Source: Candidatus Brachybacter algidus
Lineage (GTDB): Bacteria; Bacteroidota; Bacteroidia; Chitinophagales; Saprospiraceae
NCBI GenBank assembly: GCA_016711705.1
Contig: JADJSK010000016.1
Span: 1 to 64,000, forward strand
DNA: 64,000 nucleotides
Direction of reading: 5' to 3'
The notes beneath the pieces are model-generated. The model searched no databases. It was not told the origin of the DNA and saw only the letters and a program-made list of their open reading frames with translations. The position numbers and the translations under genes were made by a program. Numbering within the stretch: position 1 is the first letter of the stretch; every line of letters starts with the position of its first letter. Shown here piece by piece: positions 1 through 7,406 of this stretch.

Positions 1-125
1 TGAGTGTATTTGATAAAAACGACTGGCCTGCTATGCTGGATTTTATTGAAAAATATATGATCAGGTATGAGGCGACGATGAGAGGGTATTTGGGGAAGGT
101 GAAGCAGGGGTTGAGGGAGAAATAG
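1..125 (+). CDS. C-terminal end of a DUF4268-like protein (5' end outside window)
   Basis: The reading frame is open from the left edge to the TAG at 123-125 and encodes about 41 residues that begin SVFDKNDWPAMLDFIEKYM and end in a basic KVKQGLREK tail. The pattern D-W-P-x-M-x-D-F-(I/L)-x-x-x-M-I-R-x-E resembles the C-terminal helix of DUF4268 proteins, which often sit in or near restriction-modification or nuclease loci. The next gene (154-577) shows the same family pattern, so these may be tandem copies. Only the tail is visible, so the family call is tentative and no function can be given. Confidence 0.4.
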   Translation, partial: SVFDKNDWPAMLDFIEKYMIRYEATMRGYLGKVKQGLREK

Positions 126-153
126 TTTAAAACATCTTTAATTGATATAGAAA

Positions 154-577
154 ATGAGTGAACTTAATGAACTTTATGAAAAATATGGACAAGCGTACTT
201 TCCGGATTGAAGGGTAAAACACTAATTTTTCAGGACAATAAGACAATTCCAAGGAACTGGATCTGTTCCGGTAAATCTGACGGGAAATACACGATGGTTT
301 TAACGCAAGATAGAGCTCTAGTTAAGCTTGAATTCGATAATGGCAGAAAGGAAATTAATGATTTTGCTTATTATCAATTAAAGGAATTTAAAGAAGAAAT
401 TGAATCATATTTTGAAAATACTCTTATTTGGTTTATTCCTGAGAAAAATAAAATATCTAATATAAGTTTTGCGAAATATGGTTTTGATGTACAAGATGAA
501 AAAAGTAGAGAAAAGATGGTCGATTTTTTGTAGATAATGTTGTAAAGCTGGAATTGGCGACGAGGATGCGTTGGTGA
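154..577 (+). pseudogene. DUF4268-like protein, broken by two one-base frameshifts
   Basis: A start at 154 gives MSELNELYEKYGQAYFPD and then a stop at 208-210. The next frame continues with about 108 residues (207-533) carrying a DUF4268-like core: a basic beta-rich start, then FKEEIESYFENTLIWF and KNKISNISFAKYG, followed by a DVQDE motif. It stops at MVDFL. Adding one T to the T run near 207-208 and one T to the T6 run at 525-530 restores a single frame ending FFVDNVVKLELATRMRW at 575-577, which resembles the C-terminal helix of the preceding partial gene. Both lesions are one-base losses in T runs, so sequence error is as likely as decay. The function of the family is unknown. Confidence 0.5.
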
Positions 578-609
578 TTGTGAAGGGATAAATTGGCTAA
601 AAAACATTT

Positions 610-1356
610 TTAGTTAACCCATTCTATTAACCACATATTCAAAAACCAATTGGGAATAAACTCTTCATCTACTAAAATATTGATTTCACCATTTTTGACT
701 TCTGCAAATAATAACATTTCATTTGAATTGTCAAACAAATAAGATTCGTCCGCAAGATTTATTGCATGTAACAAATTATCTAATGTCCGGATGTAACGCG
801 CCTTTATTTTTCCATCATCAACGGAATGCCCACCTTGATTGACCCTATTGTCTACCCTTGAGATATTTACCTCTACGTCGTCGAGACAAACAAAATATAA
901 ATAGGTTTTATACCCTCTGTTTTTTGCTTCTGATATTTCCTGAAGTTTCGATTCGTGACTCATGACTGTTTCGAAGCAAAAGTTTATCCCTTCATCAAAT
1001 AGTTTTGATCTGATAAAAGAATTGATCAGAGATGATCCATAACTCTGAGAGTTGGTAGATTCATCAAAAATCTTATTTTCATTAATAGTAAGTTTTATAG
1101 GAAATCCTTCTGATGTTGCCTTCCCGAGTAAAGATTTTGCATCCTTTTTTTTATAAAATTCCTCTAGATCCGTGTTTTTAGATGTAAGTCCATAATTTGA
1201 TAAGTTTAAAGACCCATCTTTTAGTAATATTTGATCTATTACGTCAGAATTTAAAAATACGCCTGGGTTGAATTGTTCTTTATATAGGTCAAATAGAGTA
1301 GATTTGCCTGAGCCATTAGGACCGGCAAAAATTCTCATTCTTTTTATCTTAAGCAT
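610..1356 (-). CDS. Zeta-toxin / AAA_33 family kinase-like protein
   Basis: A 248-aa P-loop protein. Walker A is GPNGSGKST (residues 12-20). An NSD motif near residue 38 sits where zeta toxins have their catalytic aspartate, and FCFETVMSH plus RVDNRVNQGGH match the zeta-family Glu and Arg-rich regions. Zeta toxins phosphorylate UDP-N-acetylglucosamine and block cell-wall synthesis. Many chromosomal homologues are assigned only by similarity. The gene overlaps the upstream 83-aa ORF by 13 bp, the usual antitoxin-toxin order. A second start at Met7 would still include the P-loop. The C-terminal ~50 residues look less conserved. The family call is strong; the exact substrate is inference. Confidence 0.8.
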   Translation of the reverse strand: MLKIKRMRIFAGPNGSGKSTLFDLYKEQFNPGVFLNSDVIDQILLKDGSLNLSNYGLTSKNTDLEEFYKKKDAKSLLGKATSEGFPIKLTINENKIFDESTNSQSYGSSLINSFIRSKLFDEGINFCFETVMSHESKLQEISEAKNRGYKTYLYFVCLDDVEVNISRVDNRVNQGGHSVDDGKIKARYIRTLDNLLHAINLADESYLFDNSNEMLLFAEVKNGEINILVDEEFIPNWFLNMWLIEWVN

Positions 1357-1595
1357 ATAACACTACCGCGTCTAATGCCTGATATTTTAGACTTTACTCT
1401 TTCAATCTTTCGTATTATTCGATAAGTACCATCAGGGGAGATTTCAAGAAGTTCTCCATTTTTGATAGACTTTATCTTAAGATTTAATTTTTTTGAACGT
1501 CGAATTGCTCTTTTCGTTGCTATCCTTGCTGATTTAATTAAGATCTCTTTTTCGGATACCATTGATTCATCTAAAGGTTCTAAACCGTCTTTCAT
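1344..1595 (-). CDS. Putative antitoxin paired with the zeta-like toxin
   Basis: An 83-aa basic protein directly upstream of, and overlapping, the zeta-like kinase gene. It has an N-terminal acidic patch (KDGLEPLDESMVSEKE), a helical Lys/Arg-rich middle and a C-terminal strand-like part (GELLEISPDGTYRIIRKI). It does not resemble the three-helix epsilon antitoxin, but small proteins of this kind commonly precede AAA_33 zeta-like genes in Bacteroidota. The assignment rests mainly on position, size and the 13-bp overlap, which implies translational coupling. It could also be a small regulator. Confidence 0.55.
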   Translation of the reverse strand: MKDGLEPLDESMVSEKEILIKSARIATKRAIRRSKKLNLKIKSIKNGELLEISPDGTYRIIRKIERVKSKISGIRRGSVICLR

Positions 1596-2149
1596 TGGAA
1601 TATTTATAAATAGATTTTAGAAATATTTGTCTAATCTAAGACTTTTATTGTAAACAGATGAAATGAATTTGGGTTTAAAAGTATCGCGTTGGGTAAATAG
1701 TTTCAGTCAAAGCAAGCAACTTCTACCATAGATCTTCACCATACAATGCTGCATAATGAGCAATATTTGGGTTAGTAAATATGGGGTTTACTTAGAAGAG
1801 CGTGTTTTTCCAAGCTATGAGAGCCAATTGGATTTTTCGTTTCATTCTTATATACTTCTAATAAGTCAGGAAAAGTCAGAATAATTTGATTATTTCTGAC
1901 TTAAAGATATGAAATTAAATTGAAAAATGAAGGAACTGTAGAATAGTAAATGTATTTTAAGTTCATCTAACACCAAATAATTATATGAAGTTTAGACATT
2001 TATTCAAGCAAGAAAAAGAGATAGAAATATTTGCAAAGCCTTAAACATCTAGTAAAAATCGATATTGGAGGTGAGTCTTGCTGAATGTCTAAAACTGAAT
2101 CGAAAATGAATTTTAGTCAAACTTCCTAACTTAATTATCTCAATTCTAA
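1596..2149. other. Intergenic stretch with no recognisable gene
   Basis: About 550 bp of AT-rich DNA between the antitoxin start and the family A fragment at 2150. I found no ORF with convincing codon structure, no RNA fold and no long repeat. Together with 2215-2441 it makes one of the longest gene-free stretches outside the tandem array. Confidence 0.5.
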
Positions 2150-2214
2150 GCGCCACCCCGCCTTTGGCACCTCCGCCCAATTAGTCGGTTAAGAACCACC
2201 GGGGGGGGGTGGAG
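2150..2214 (+). repeat. Family A palindromic repeat, short derived copy
   Basis: It begins with GCGCCACCCCGCCTTTGGCA, the same left terminus as the full family A copies at 3028, 4840, 5107 and 5806. It lacks their ~120-bp core and closes with a G-rich arm (GGGGGGGGGTGG) complementary to the CCACCCC terminus. It looks like an internally deleted hairpin form of the element. Confidence 0.6.
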
Positions 2215-2441
2215 TAAATGCCTTTCAGTAAAATTGACAACATTAGATAATTTACGATTAATATTAGATACCCTACTGTCATTTTTTCACCTCCCCCTCT
2301 GTCACTTTTTCACCCATTTCTTAATGAATTTTTAATACAAAATCATTTTCTGAAAAATTGTCAGTTTTTAATATTGATGGCATAAAACTTGCATTTATCG
2401 AAGTGACATAATTCTTAATTAACTTTTAAAAAGCTCTAATC

Positions 2442-2897
2442 ATGACACTTCTAAAATGGATCGATCCGGCGAAGCGAGTAGAATCAAGAAATATGCTTAT
2501 GCCGACAATGGAAACTTTATTCAACGGATTTTTCAACAATGACTTAGTCTCCAGAGACTACGCAGGCTACGTTCCATCCGTCAATATCACGGAAAAGGAA
2601 GATAAATACTGCATCGAAGTTTCAGCACCCGGCTTTGATAAATCTGACTTTAATGTCGTAGTCGAGGATGGCTTGCTCAAGATCTCAGGTGAACATCGTT
2701 CACAAAATGAAACCGACGAAACCTCTTTTGTAAGGAAAGAATTTAACTACGGTTCATTTACACGACAATTCAATCTCAAAGATGTCGTGGATATTGACAA
2801 TATTGTAGCTAAATACGAAAATGGTATCCTCAGATTGGAACTTGCCAAAAATGAAAAATTGATGGCTAAAAATGTAAAACAGATCGAGATCGCATAA
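2442..2897 (+). CDS. Hsp20/alpha-crystallin family small heat-shock protein
   Basis: A 151-aa cytosolic holdase-type chaperone. The alpha-crystallin domain runs from about residue 47 to the end: VPSVNITEKEDKYCIEVSAPGF, then DFNVVVEDGLLKISGEH, then SFVRKEFNYGSFTRQFNLKD and the conserved ENGILRLELAK strand. Length fits bacterial Hsp20 proteins (about 140-160 aa). Such proteins bind unfolding polypeptides and hand them to DnaK/ClpB. The gene stands alone, has a rho-independent terminator 23 bp after the stop, and is probably stress-induced. No heat-shock operator (CIRCE-type) was seen upstream. Confidence 0.93.
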   Translation: MTLLKWIDPAKRVESRNMLMPTMETLFNGFFNNDLVSRDYAGYVPSVNITEKEDKYCIEVSAPGFDKSDFNVVVEDGLLKISGEHRSQNETDETSFVRKEFNYGSFTRQFNLKDVVDIDNIVAKYENGILRLELAKNEKLMAKNVKQIEIA

Positions 2898-2920
2898 TTA
2901 GTGATCGAGGTAAAAAGAGA

Positions 2921-2957
2921 AAGGTCAAATGTCGTGATGGGCGTTTGGCCTTTTTTT
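2921..2957 (+). terminator. Rho-independent terminator after hsp20
   Basis: A stem formed by AAGGTCAAATG and CGTTTGGCC (with G-U pairs) is followed by seven T residues. It lies 23 bp after the Hsp20 stop codon. Confidence 0.8.
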
Positions 2958-3027
2958 ATTTTGGAGATGTATTAATGTAAAGGTTTTTTATCATAAAGCA
3001 TTAAAGTATAAAAATTTATTGTAAAAA

Positions 3028-3215
3028 GCGCCACCCCGCCTTTGGCACCCCTCCGACCGGAGGGGAAGTTGCCGCATAGTTTTTAGTAATATTGGAAGCA
3101 GTGGTTGGAGCGTATTTACGGAAGTAATGTTTTAATCCTGAAACGAAGGTCGTACTTCCCCTCATGCTGATGCTTGCCCGCGTGAATAGGCGGGGGTGCT
3201 GGCAAGCGGGGTGAG
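3028..3215 (+). repeat. Family A repeat, copy 1 (~188 bp)
   Basis: The left terminus GCGCCACCCCGCC is followed by the small hairpin CCCTCCGACCGGAGGG and then AAG. The core includes TTTTTAGTAATATTGGAAGC and AACGAAGG. The element closes with CTTCCCCTCATGCTG, an inner CTTGCCCGCGTGAATAGGCGGG stem, and the right terminus GGTGCTGGCAAGCGGGGTGA. The ends are inverted repeats of each other (CACCCCGC / GCGGGGTG). The core matches the copies at 4840, 5107 and 5806, so this is a discrete mobile-looking repeat and not just a GC clamp. It lies between hsp20 and sdaA. Confidence 0.8.
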
Positions 3216-3382
3216 ATTCGTTTACAATTATCGAGTTGGGCATACCTAACAATTGTTTAGAAGGTAATTATAATTTTTATTATATGCTCTTAAATTATTG
3301 AAAAATGGAAAAACACCGGATACAAATAATAGATACTACATCTACTCCTCAAAATAAAACCCCGCCATTTCCCCTACTCTTC

Positions 3383-3391
3383 TAAATTTGC
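3383..3391 (+). promoter_or_regulatory. Bacteroidota -7 box upstream of sdaA
   Basis: TAAATTTGC matches the Bacteroidota TAnnTTTG consensus and ends 13 bp before the sdaA ATG. This implies a very short leader. No clear TTG element was found at the usual upstream distance, so this is a half-supported promoter. Confidence 0.4.
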
Positions 3392-3404
3392 ACAAAATCT
3401 TGTC

Positions 3405-4826
3405 ATGGAGAGCATCAGTATTTTTGATATGTTGAAGATTGGGGTTGGGCCGTCGAGCTCACATACTCTGGGGCCATGGCGGGCGGCGATGCGATTTATG
3501 GATGAATTGTCGGTGGTGCATGATGTGACTGCTATTACAAGAATTGATGTGAATCTATACGGATCCTTGTCTTTGACGGGAGCCGGACATGCGACGGATA
3601 TCGCTGTGGTGATGGGTTTGAGAGGATGCGACCCGACGTCGTATCCGGTGGAAAATATTGGAGCGGATATGGAAGCCATCAAATCCTCACGTAAATTGAA
3701 GTTGGCGGCAGGGAATACGATCGACTTCCATTGGGAGGAAAACATTTGTTTCAACAGGAATTTTCTGAGTTTTCACCCGAATGGAATCAGTTTTTCGGCA
3801 TTTATTGGAGGAGAAGTAATTACTGAAACGTATTACTCCATCGGCGGCGGTTTTGTCGTGCAGGAAGCAAGGAAAAACGCCAAAAGGAATAAAAGCATTT
3901 TTAAAACTTTTCCTTTTCCGATTCAGAAAGGTGATGAACTACTTGCCATCTGCAAAAGTGAACAAAAACGCATCGACGAAATCGTCCTGGAAAATGAACG
4001 TTCCGTGCGCAGTGATGCAGAGATCGATGCCGGTATTAAAGCGATCTGGGACGTGATGCTGCAATCCATGTACACGGGTTGTCATACGGAAGGGGTGCTG
4101 CCCGGAGGGCTCAATGTGTTGCGCAGAGCGTTTCAAATGCATGAGAAACTTAAAGGTGATCAAACGTATTCCGGTCCGGAAGACTGGATTCAAAGTATCC
4201 GCGCTACAAAGGTTTCTTTCCGCGAAATTTTAAAATGGGTCTCTTGTTTTGCGCTCGCCGTCAATGAAGTGAATGCCTCCCTGGGCAGGATAGTTACGGC
4301 CCCGACCAACGGAAGTGCAGGGGTGATACCCGCAGTCTTGATGCATTATTTAACGATAGAAAATCAGGAAGGTGGTTTTCGGGAGATCAAAGAGTTTATG
4401 CTAGTAGCGGGGGAGATTGGCAGCATTTTTAAAAAAGGGGCCACTATTTCTGCGGCGATGGGTGGATGTCAGGCAGAAATAGGGGTGAGTAGTGCGATGG
4501 CTGCAGGAGCGCTGTGTTCATTATTGGGAGGTTCGCCGGAACAAATTTTAATGGCCTCAGAAATAGCGATGGAACATCATCTTGGGATGACTTGTGACCC
4601 CATCGGCGGGCTGGTTCAGATCCCTTGCATCGAACGAAATGCCATGGGTGCCATCAAGGCTATTAGTGCTGCGGAATTGGCGTTGGATGGTGACGCTTCC
4701 AAGGCAAAAGTAAGTCTCGACAATGTGATTCAGACGATGTGGGAAACGGCGAAGGACATGAATTCTAAATATAAAGAGACTTCTGAAGGTGGGTTGGCGG
4801 TGCATGTGGGGATGTCGGATTGTTAG
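3405..4826 (+). CDS. sdaA: L-serine ammonia-lyase (iron-sulfur, single chain)
   Basis: A 473-aa enzyme that deaminates L-serine to pyruvate and ammonia in the cytosol. It carries the N-terminal beta-domain signature GPSSSHTLGP (residues 15-24) and the alpha-domain signatures TAPTNGSAGVIPAV and KKGATISAAMGGCQAEIG. Cys355, Cys397 and Cys408 (MTCDPIGGLVQIPCIERN) are the expected [4Fe-4S] ligands. Length and domain order match single-polypeptide SdaA/SdaB enzymes. It is a single gene, flanked on both sides by family A repeats (copy 2 begins 14 bp after the stop). The ATG is placed by the N-terminal SISIFDMLKIGVGPSSSHT motif. Confidence 0.96.
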   Translation: MESISIFDMLKIGVGPSSSHTLGPWRAAMRFMDELSVVHDVTAITRIDVNLYGSLSLTGAGHATDIAVVMGLRGCDPTSYPVENIGADMEAIKSSRKLKLAAGNTIDFHWEENICFNRNFLSFHPNGISFSAFIGGEVITETYYSIGGGFVVQEARKNAKRNKSIFKTFPFPIQKGDELLAICKSEQKRIDEIVLENERSVRSDAEIDAGIKAIWDVMLQSMYTGCHTEGVLPGGLNVLRRAFQMHEKLKGDQTYSGPEDWIQSIRATKVSFREILKWVSCFALAVNEVNASLGRIVTAPTNGSAGVIPAVLMHYLTIENQEGGFREIKEFMLVAGEIGSIFKKGATISAAMGGCQAEIGVSSAMAAGALCSLLGGSPEQILMASEIAMEHHLGMTCDPIGGLVQIPCIERNAMGAIKAISAAELALDGDASKAKVSLDNVIQTMWETAKDMNSKYKETSEGGLAVHVGMSDC

Positions 4827-4839
4827 ATATTTAAGTAAG

Positions 4840-5040
4840 GCGCCACCCCGCTTGCCAGCACCCCTCCGACCGGAGGGGAAGATGTAACATACCTTTTGTA
4901 ATATTGGGAAATTTAGTTGTAACGAGATTCTTCCCGTTTTCGAAAGGAATGGTTTAAACCCGAAACGAAGGATTATACTTCCCCTCATGCTGAGGCTTGC
5001 CCGCGTGAATAGGCGGGGGTGCTGGCAAGCGGGGTGAGAC
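4840..5040 (+). repeat. Family A repeat, copy 2 (~201 bp)
   Basis: This copy starts 14 bp after the sdaA stop. Its left end (CACCCCGCTTGCCAGCACCC) and right end (GGGTGCTGGCAAGCGGGGTG) are perfect inverted repeats of at least 20 bp. The inner CCTCCGACCGGAGG hairpin, the AATATTGGGAA core and the TTCCCCTCATGCTGAGG segment match the other copies. It is the cleanest copy for defining the element ends. Confidence 0.85.
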
Positions 5041-5106
5041 TTTTTTTGTGTATTGTAATAACCACATAATATAATATAATTTTAATGCTTTTAAATGTTG
5101 AAAAAA

Positions 5107-5284
5107 GCGCCACCCCGCCTTTGGCACCCCATCCGACCGGATGGGAAGATGCCGCATAGTTTTTAGTAATATTGGAAGCAGTGGTTGTAACAAATTTTTC
5201 CCATTTGCGGAAGGAATGTTTTAAATCCGAAACGAAGGATTATACTTCCCCTCATGCTGAGGGGTGCTGGCAAGCGGGGTGAGA
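5107..5284 (+). repeat. Family A repeat, copy 3 (~178 bp), upstream of the DUF559 gene
   Basis: It has the same left terminus and core (TTTTTAGTAATATTGGAAGC, GAAACGAAGGATTATACTTC) as copies 1 and 2. The left hairpin reads CATCCGACCGGATG, a compensated change (C-ATCC with GGAT-G) that keeps the stem. It ends at GCGGGGTGAGA, 18 bp before the -7 box of the DUF559 gene. With copy 4 it brackets that gene. Confidence 0.85.
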
Positions 5285-5301
5285 TATTTACAATAAATTT
5301 T

Positions 5302-5309
5302 TATCTTTG
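5302..5309 (+). promoter_or_regulatory. Bacteroidota -7 box upstream of the DUF559 gene
   Basis: TATCTTTG is an exact match to TAnnTTTG and lies 31 bp before the ATG at 5341, just outside repeat copy 3. It suggests that the nuclease gene has its own promoter. No TTG element was identified upstream. Confidence 0.45.
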
Positions 5310-5340
5310 TTTTATTTCACCACCCATAATTTATATTTTA

Positions 5341-5790
5341 ATGAAAACTTCTAAGTATGATGATTTCTTTTCTATTGATGAATTTCAAATTCAAAAGAAA
5401 ATAAATATTAATCTACCCTGCAATAAGAATTTACTTACACTGGCAAAAAAGAAACGGAAACAAGGCATCCTTTCTGAAGTAATGTTTTGGCAGGCAGTGA
5501 GCAATGGAAAATTTTACAAAATAAATTTTGACAGACAAAAAGTAATTGGCAATTATATTGTAGATTTTTATGTAAATACGCTTTCTTTAATTATCGAAAT
5601 TGATGGCGATAGCCATGATGACAAAGTAGAATATGATAAAATTAGAACAAATTATTTTATTGAATTAGGACTTAAGATATTTAGAGTTGGCGATCTGGAA
5701 GTGAAGCAACATTTGGATTTAGTGCTAAGTGATTTGAAAGATTTTTTGGTAAGGGAATATGGGGGTGTCGATATTATAAATGAAGGATAA
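5341..5790 (+). CDS. DUF559 (Vsr-like, PD-(D/E)xK fold) endonuclease-domain protein
   Basis: A 149-aa protein with the DUF559 pattern: AKKKRKQGILSEVMFWQAV (helix with Glu), KINFDRQKVIGNYIVDFYV (the catalytic-type Asp in V-D-F-Y), then LIIEIDGDSH and a C-terminal GLKIFRVGDLEV strand. This matches the Vsr/very-short-patch-repair endonuclease fold. Family members are assigned as nucleases by fold; their roles are mostly untested. I start at the ATG at 5341 (MKTSKYDDFF); an upstream in-frame start would read into repeat copy 3. The gene is bracketed by family A copies 3 and 4 (56 bp before, 15 bp after), a possible nuclease-repeat unit. Confidence 0.85.
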   Translation: MKTSKYDDFFSIDEFQIQKKININLPCNKNLLTLAKKKRKQGILSEVMFWQAVSNGKFYKINFDRQKVIGNYIVDFYVNTLSLIIEIDGDSHDDKVEYDKIRTNYFIELGLKIFRVGDLEVKQHLDLVLSDLKDFLVREYGGVDIINEG

Positions 5791-5805
5791 AATTATTTAT
5801 TAAAT

Positions 5806-5981
5806 GCGCCACCCCGCTTGCCAGCACCCCTCCGACCGGAGGGGAAGTGAAATTGTATTTTTGTTAGTTGAACAAAATGTATACTAACCGAATGCTTCCC
5901 ATTTACTGGAATAATGTTTAATTCCGGAAACGATGGTTATACTTCCCCTCATGCTGAGGGGTGCCGAAGGCGGGGTGAGAC
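5806..5981 (+). repeat. Family A repeat, copy 4 (~176 bp), downstream of the DUF559 gene
   Basis: Its left terminus GCGCCACCCCGCTTGCCAGC begins 15 bp after the DUF559 stop. The core is more diverged (ATTTTTGTTAGTTGAAC) but keeps CTTCCCATTTACTGGAATAATG, GGAAACGATGG and TATACTTCCCCTCATGCTGA. It ends GGGTGCCGAAGGCGGGGTGAG and closes 63 bp from the end of the minus-strand lipoprotein gene at 6045. Confidence 0.8.
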
Positions 5982-6044
5982 TTTTTTGAATCAAAGTATT
6001 ATATATTTTGAGTCAAGTTACGTTATTTAGTCATCGTAATTATA

Positions 6045-6554
6045 TCAGTTAATATGATTGCCCTTGCTATCGAGTCTTTTTGGGAAATCTGGAGTGTCTT
6101 CCTTGTAATGTTTTGATTCCCTATTGGATTGAGAAGTCGAAACAGTGTTCTTTTGAGCATTGAGATATAGTTGCTTTATTTTTTCCGGTAATTCTTCTTT
6201 GAATTGTTTCAATTTGGATATTTTTTCTGCTGCAGTATATTGGCTGAGATCCAAAATTAATTCGTCTTCTATTCCGTCAGCCACAGCAGGATTGTGTTGA
6301 GGAGAGACCCTGATGGCAAACTTGTCCATAGATCTGACGATCATGCTTGCCTTCACGTCCTCCTCAAATTTGTCAAGTGCTGTTCTAATCGAAATAGTGT
6401 CTATAGATGCCGGATCCTTATTGGATCCGTCATTACCCAGATCGAGAAGTACGACATATTTTGTGGATGATAAGGTGGAAGTTTTGGGCCCTGCTGTTGG
6501 ATTACAAGAGTATAATCCGTAAAGAATAAGTGAGAAGTAGAGTTTGTATTTCAT
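6045..6554 (-). CDS. VWA-like conserved lipoprotein, apparently short at the C-terminus
   Basis: A 169-aa predicted lipoprotein. The start at 6554 gives a signal peptide MKYKLYFSLILYGLYSC with the lipobox cysteine at residue 17. The following KYVVLLDLGNDG...DTISIRTALDKFEE resembles the first strand and MIDAS-like loop of VWA-related lipoproteins found in Bacteroidota, although the canonical DxSxS is absent. The C-terminal ~30 residues (STSQSNRESKHYKEDTPDFP) look like low-complexity tail, and family A copy 4 ends 63 bp beyond the stop, so the gene may be truncated. It is the last gene of the kinase/FHA cluster. Function unknown. Confidence 0.5.
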   Translation of the reverse strand: MKYKLYFSLILYGLYSCNPTAGPKTSTLSSTKYVVLLDLGNDGSNKDPASIDTISIRTALDKFEEDVKASMIVRSMDKFAIRVSPQHNPAVADGIEDELILDLSQYTAAEKISKLKQFKEELPEKIKQLYLNAQKNTVSTSQSNRESKHYKEDTPDFPKRLDSKGNHIN

Positions 6555-6650
6555 TTTGAAAGGGGTTTTTTTTGTGAGGGGCATGGCGGTGCCAGAGGAT
6601 CGCAGTAAAGCGGTCTTTTATTTTATTTATTTTATTTAGTTGTGGATTAA

Positions 6651-6680
6651 AGACTCCCCCTCTCTGAATGAGGGGGAAAT
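6651..6680 (+). repeat. Family B C-rich hairpin repeat (short copy)
   Basis: AGACTCCCCCTCTCTGAATGAGGGGGAAAT forms a CCCCCTC/GAGGGGG stem. It resembles the family B copies near 12961, 16216, 34546, 38958 and 39114. Confidence 0.55.
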
Positions 6681-6702
6681 GTTCCATAGCGTATTTTTCG
6701 TT

Positions 6703-7213
6703 TCATACTTCACATTCTATCAAAACACCTGTGCTATTATCTTTAGAAATACGTGAACATTTCTCTTCTATTGCTGCTATTTTTTGTTGTACAGAAATTA
6801 ATTGTTTGTCAAGTATGATGTCGATTAATTCTTCATGTTCGAAGGACTCACAGACGCCATCTGTCGCAAGTAAAATATAGCTTCCACTTGTCAGCGTTTT
6901 TATTTCCTTAAACTCTATATCTTCAGTATCCAGCAACGTAGTACTGGATATCGCTTTTGTAATTTTATGGCGCATCGGATGCGTGCGCTTCTCCGCTTCT
7001 GTATGAATTATTCCCGCTTCATACAACTCCCTGTATGTCGGATATTGCATATTTATTTCCTATAGATTCTACCAACATTTGTGCTGCCATTCTGCCATCC
7101 TGACTTCCACCCACACCATCACATACTGCAAATAAATGTCTGTCTTTTGAAATGAAATAGGCGTCTTCCTGTCGAAGTCTTTTGCCTATGAATTGGAAAT
7201 AGGAGTGGTTCAT
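6703..7213 (-). pseudogene. PP2C-family Ser/Thr phosphatase with internal deletion
   Basis: Two frames together cover a PP2C protein. The N-terminal part (7213 down to ~7050) has RLRQEDAYF and FAVCDGVGG, metal-binding Asp motifs 1 and 2. The C-terminal part (7050-6703) has LYEAGIIHTEAEKRTHPMRHKITKAIS, ILLATDGVCE and KDNSTGVLI, the late motifs with metal-binding Asp. The central GMGTT and GDSR(I/L)Y strands, about 70 residues, are missing and the two halves are out of frame, so no single-base correction restores the enzyme. It was presumably the partner phosphatase of the nearby kinase. Confidence 0.8.
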
Positions 7214-7298
7214 AATTTATTTATTTTCTTAAATATTTTGCGTCGAGTTCGTTTTATTTTAAAGTAATTTATTATTTAAAGAGTCTGGAATTCAAGGG

Positions 7299-7340
7299 TG
7301 CGACACCCCGCCTTCGGCACCCCTCTGCCAGAGGGGAAGC
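7299..7340 (+). repeat. Family A repeat, left-end fragment
   Basis: It reads GCGACACCCCGCCTTCGGCA and then CCCTCTGCCAGAGGG-GAAG, i.e. only the left terminus and first hairpin of family A. It lies in the 193-bp gap between the PP2C remnant and the FHA gene. Confidence 0.6.
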
Positions 7341-7406
7341 ACAGATCAGGCACTTCAATAGAATTTAAATATCTAGTCTAATTCTAATATCTAGCATCTG
7401 TATCAT

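Noticed and set aside
3016..5193. Minus-strand frames at 3016-3252 and 4954-5193
   Set aside because: They translate family A repeat sequence and show no family resemblance.
5254..5340. Longer start for the DUF559 protein
   Set aside because: It would translate the end of family A copy 3 and AT-rich leader past the -7 box; the ATG at 5341 fits the family.
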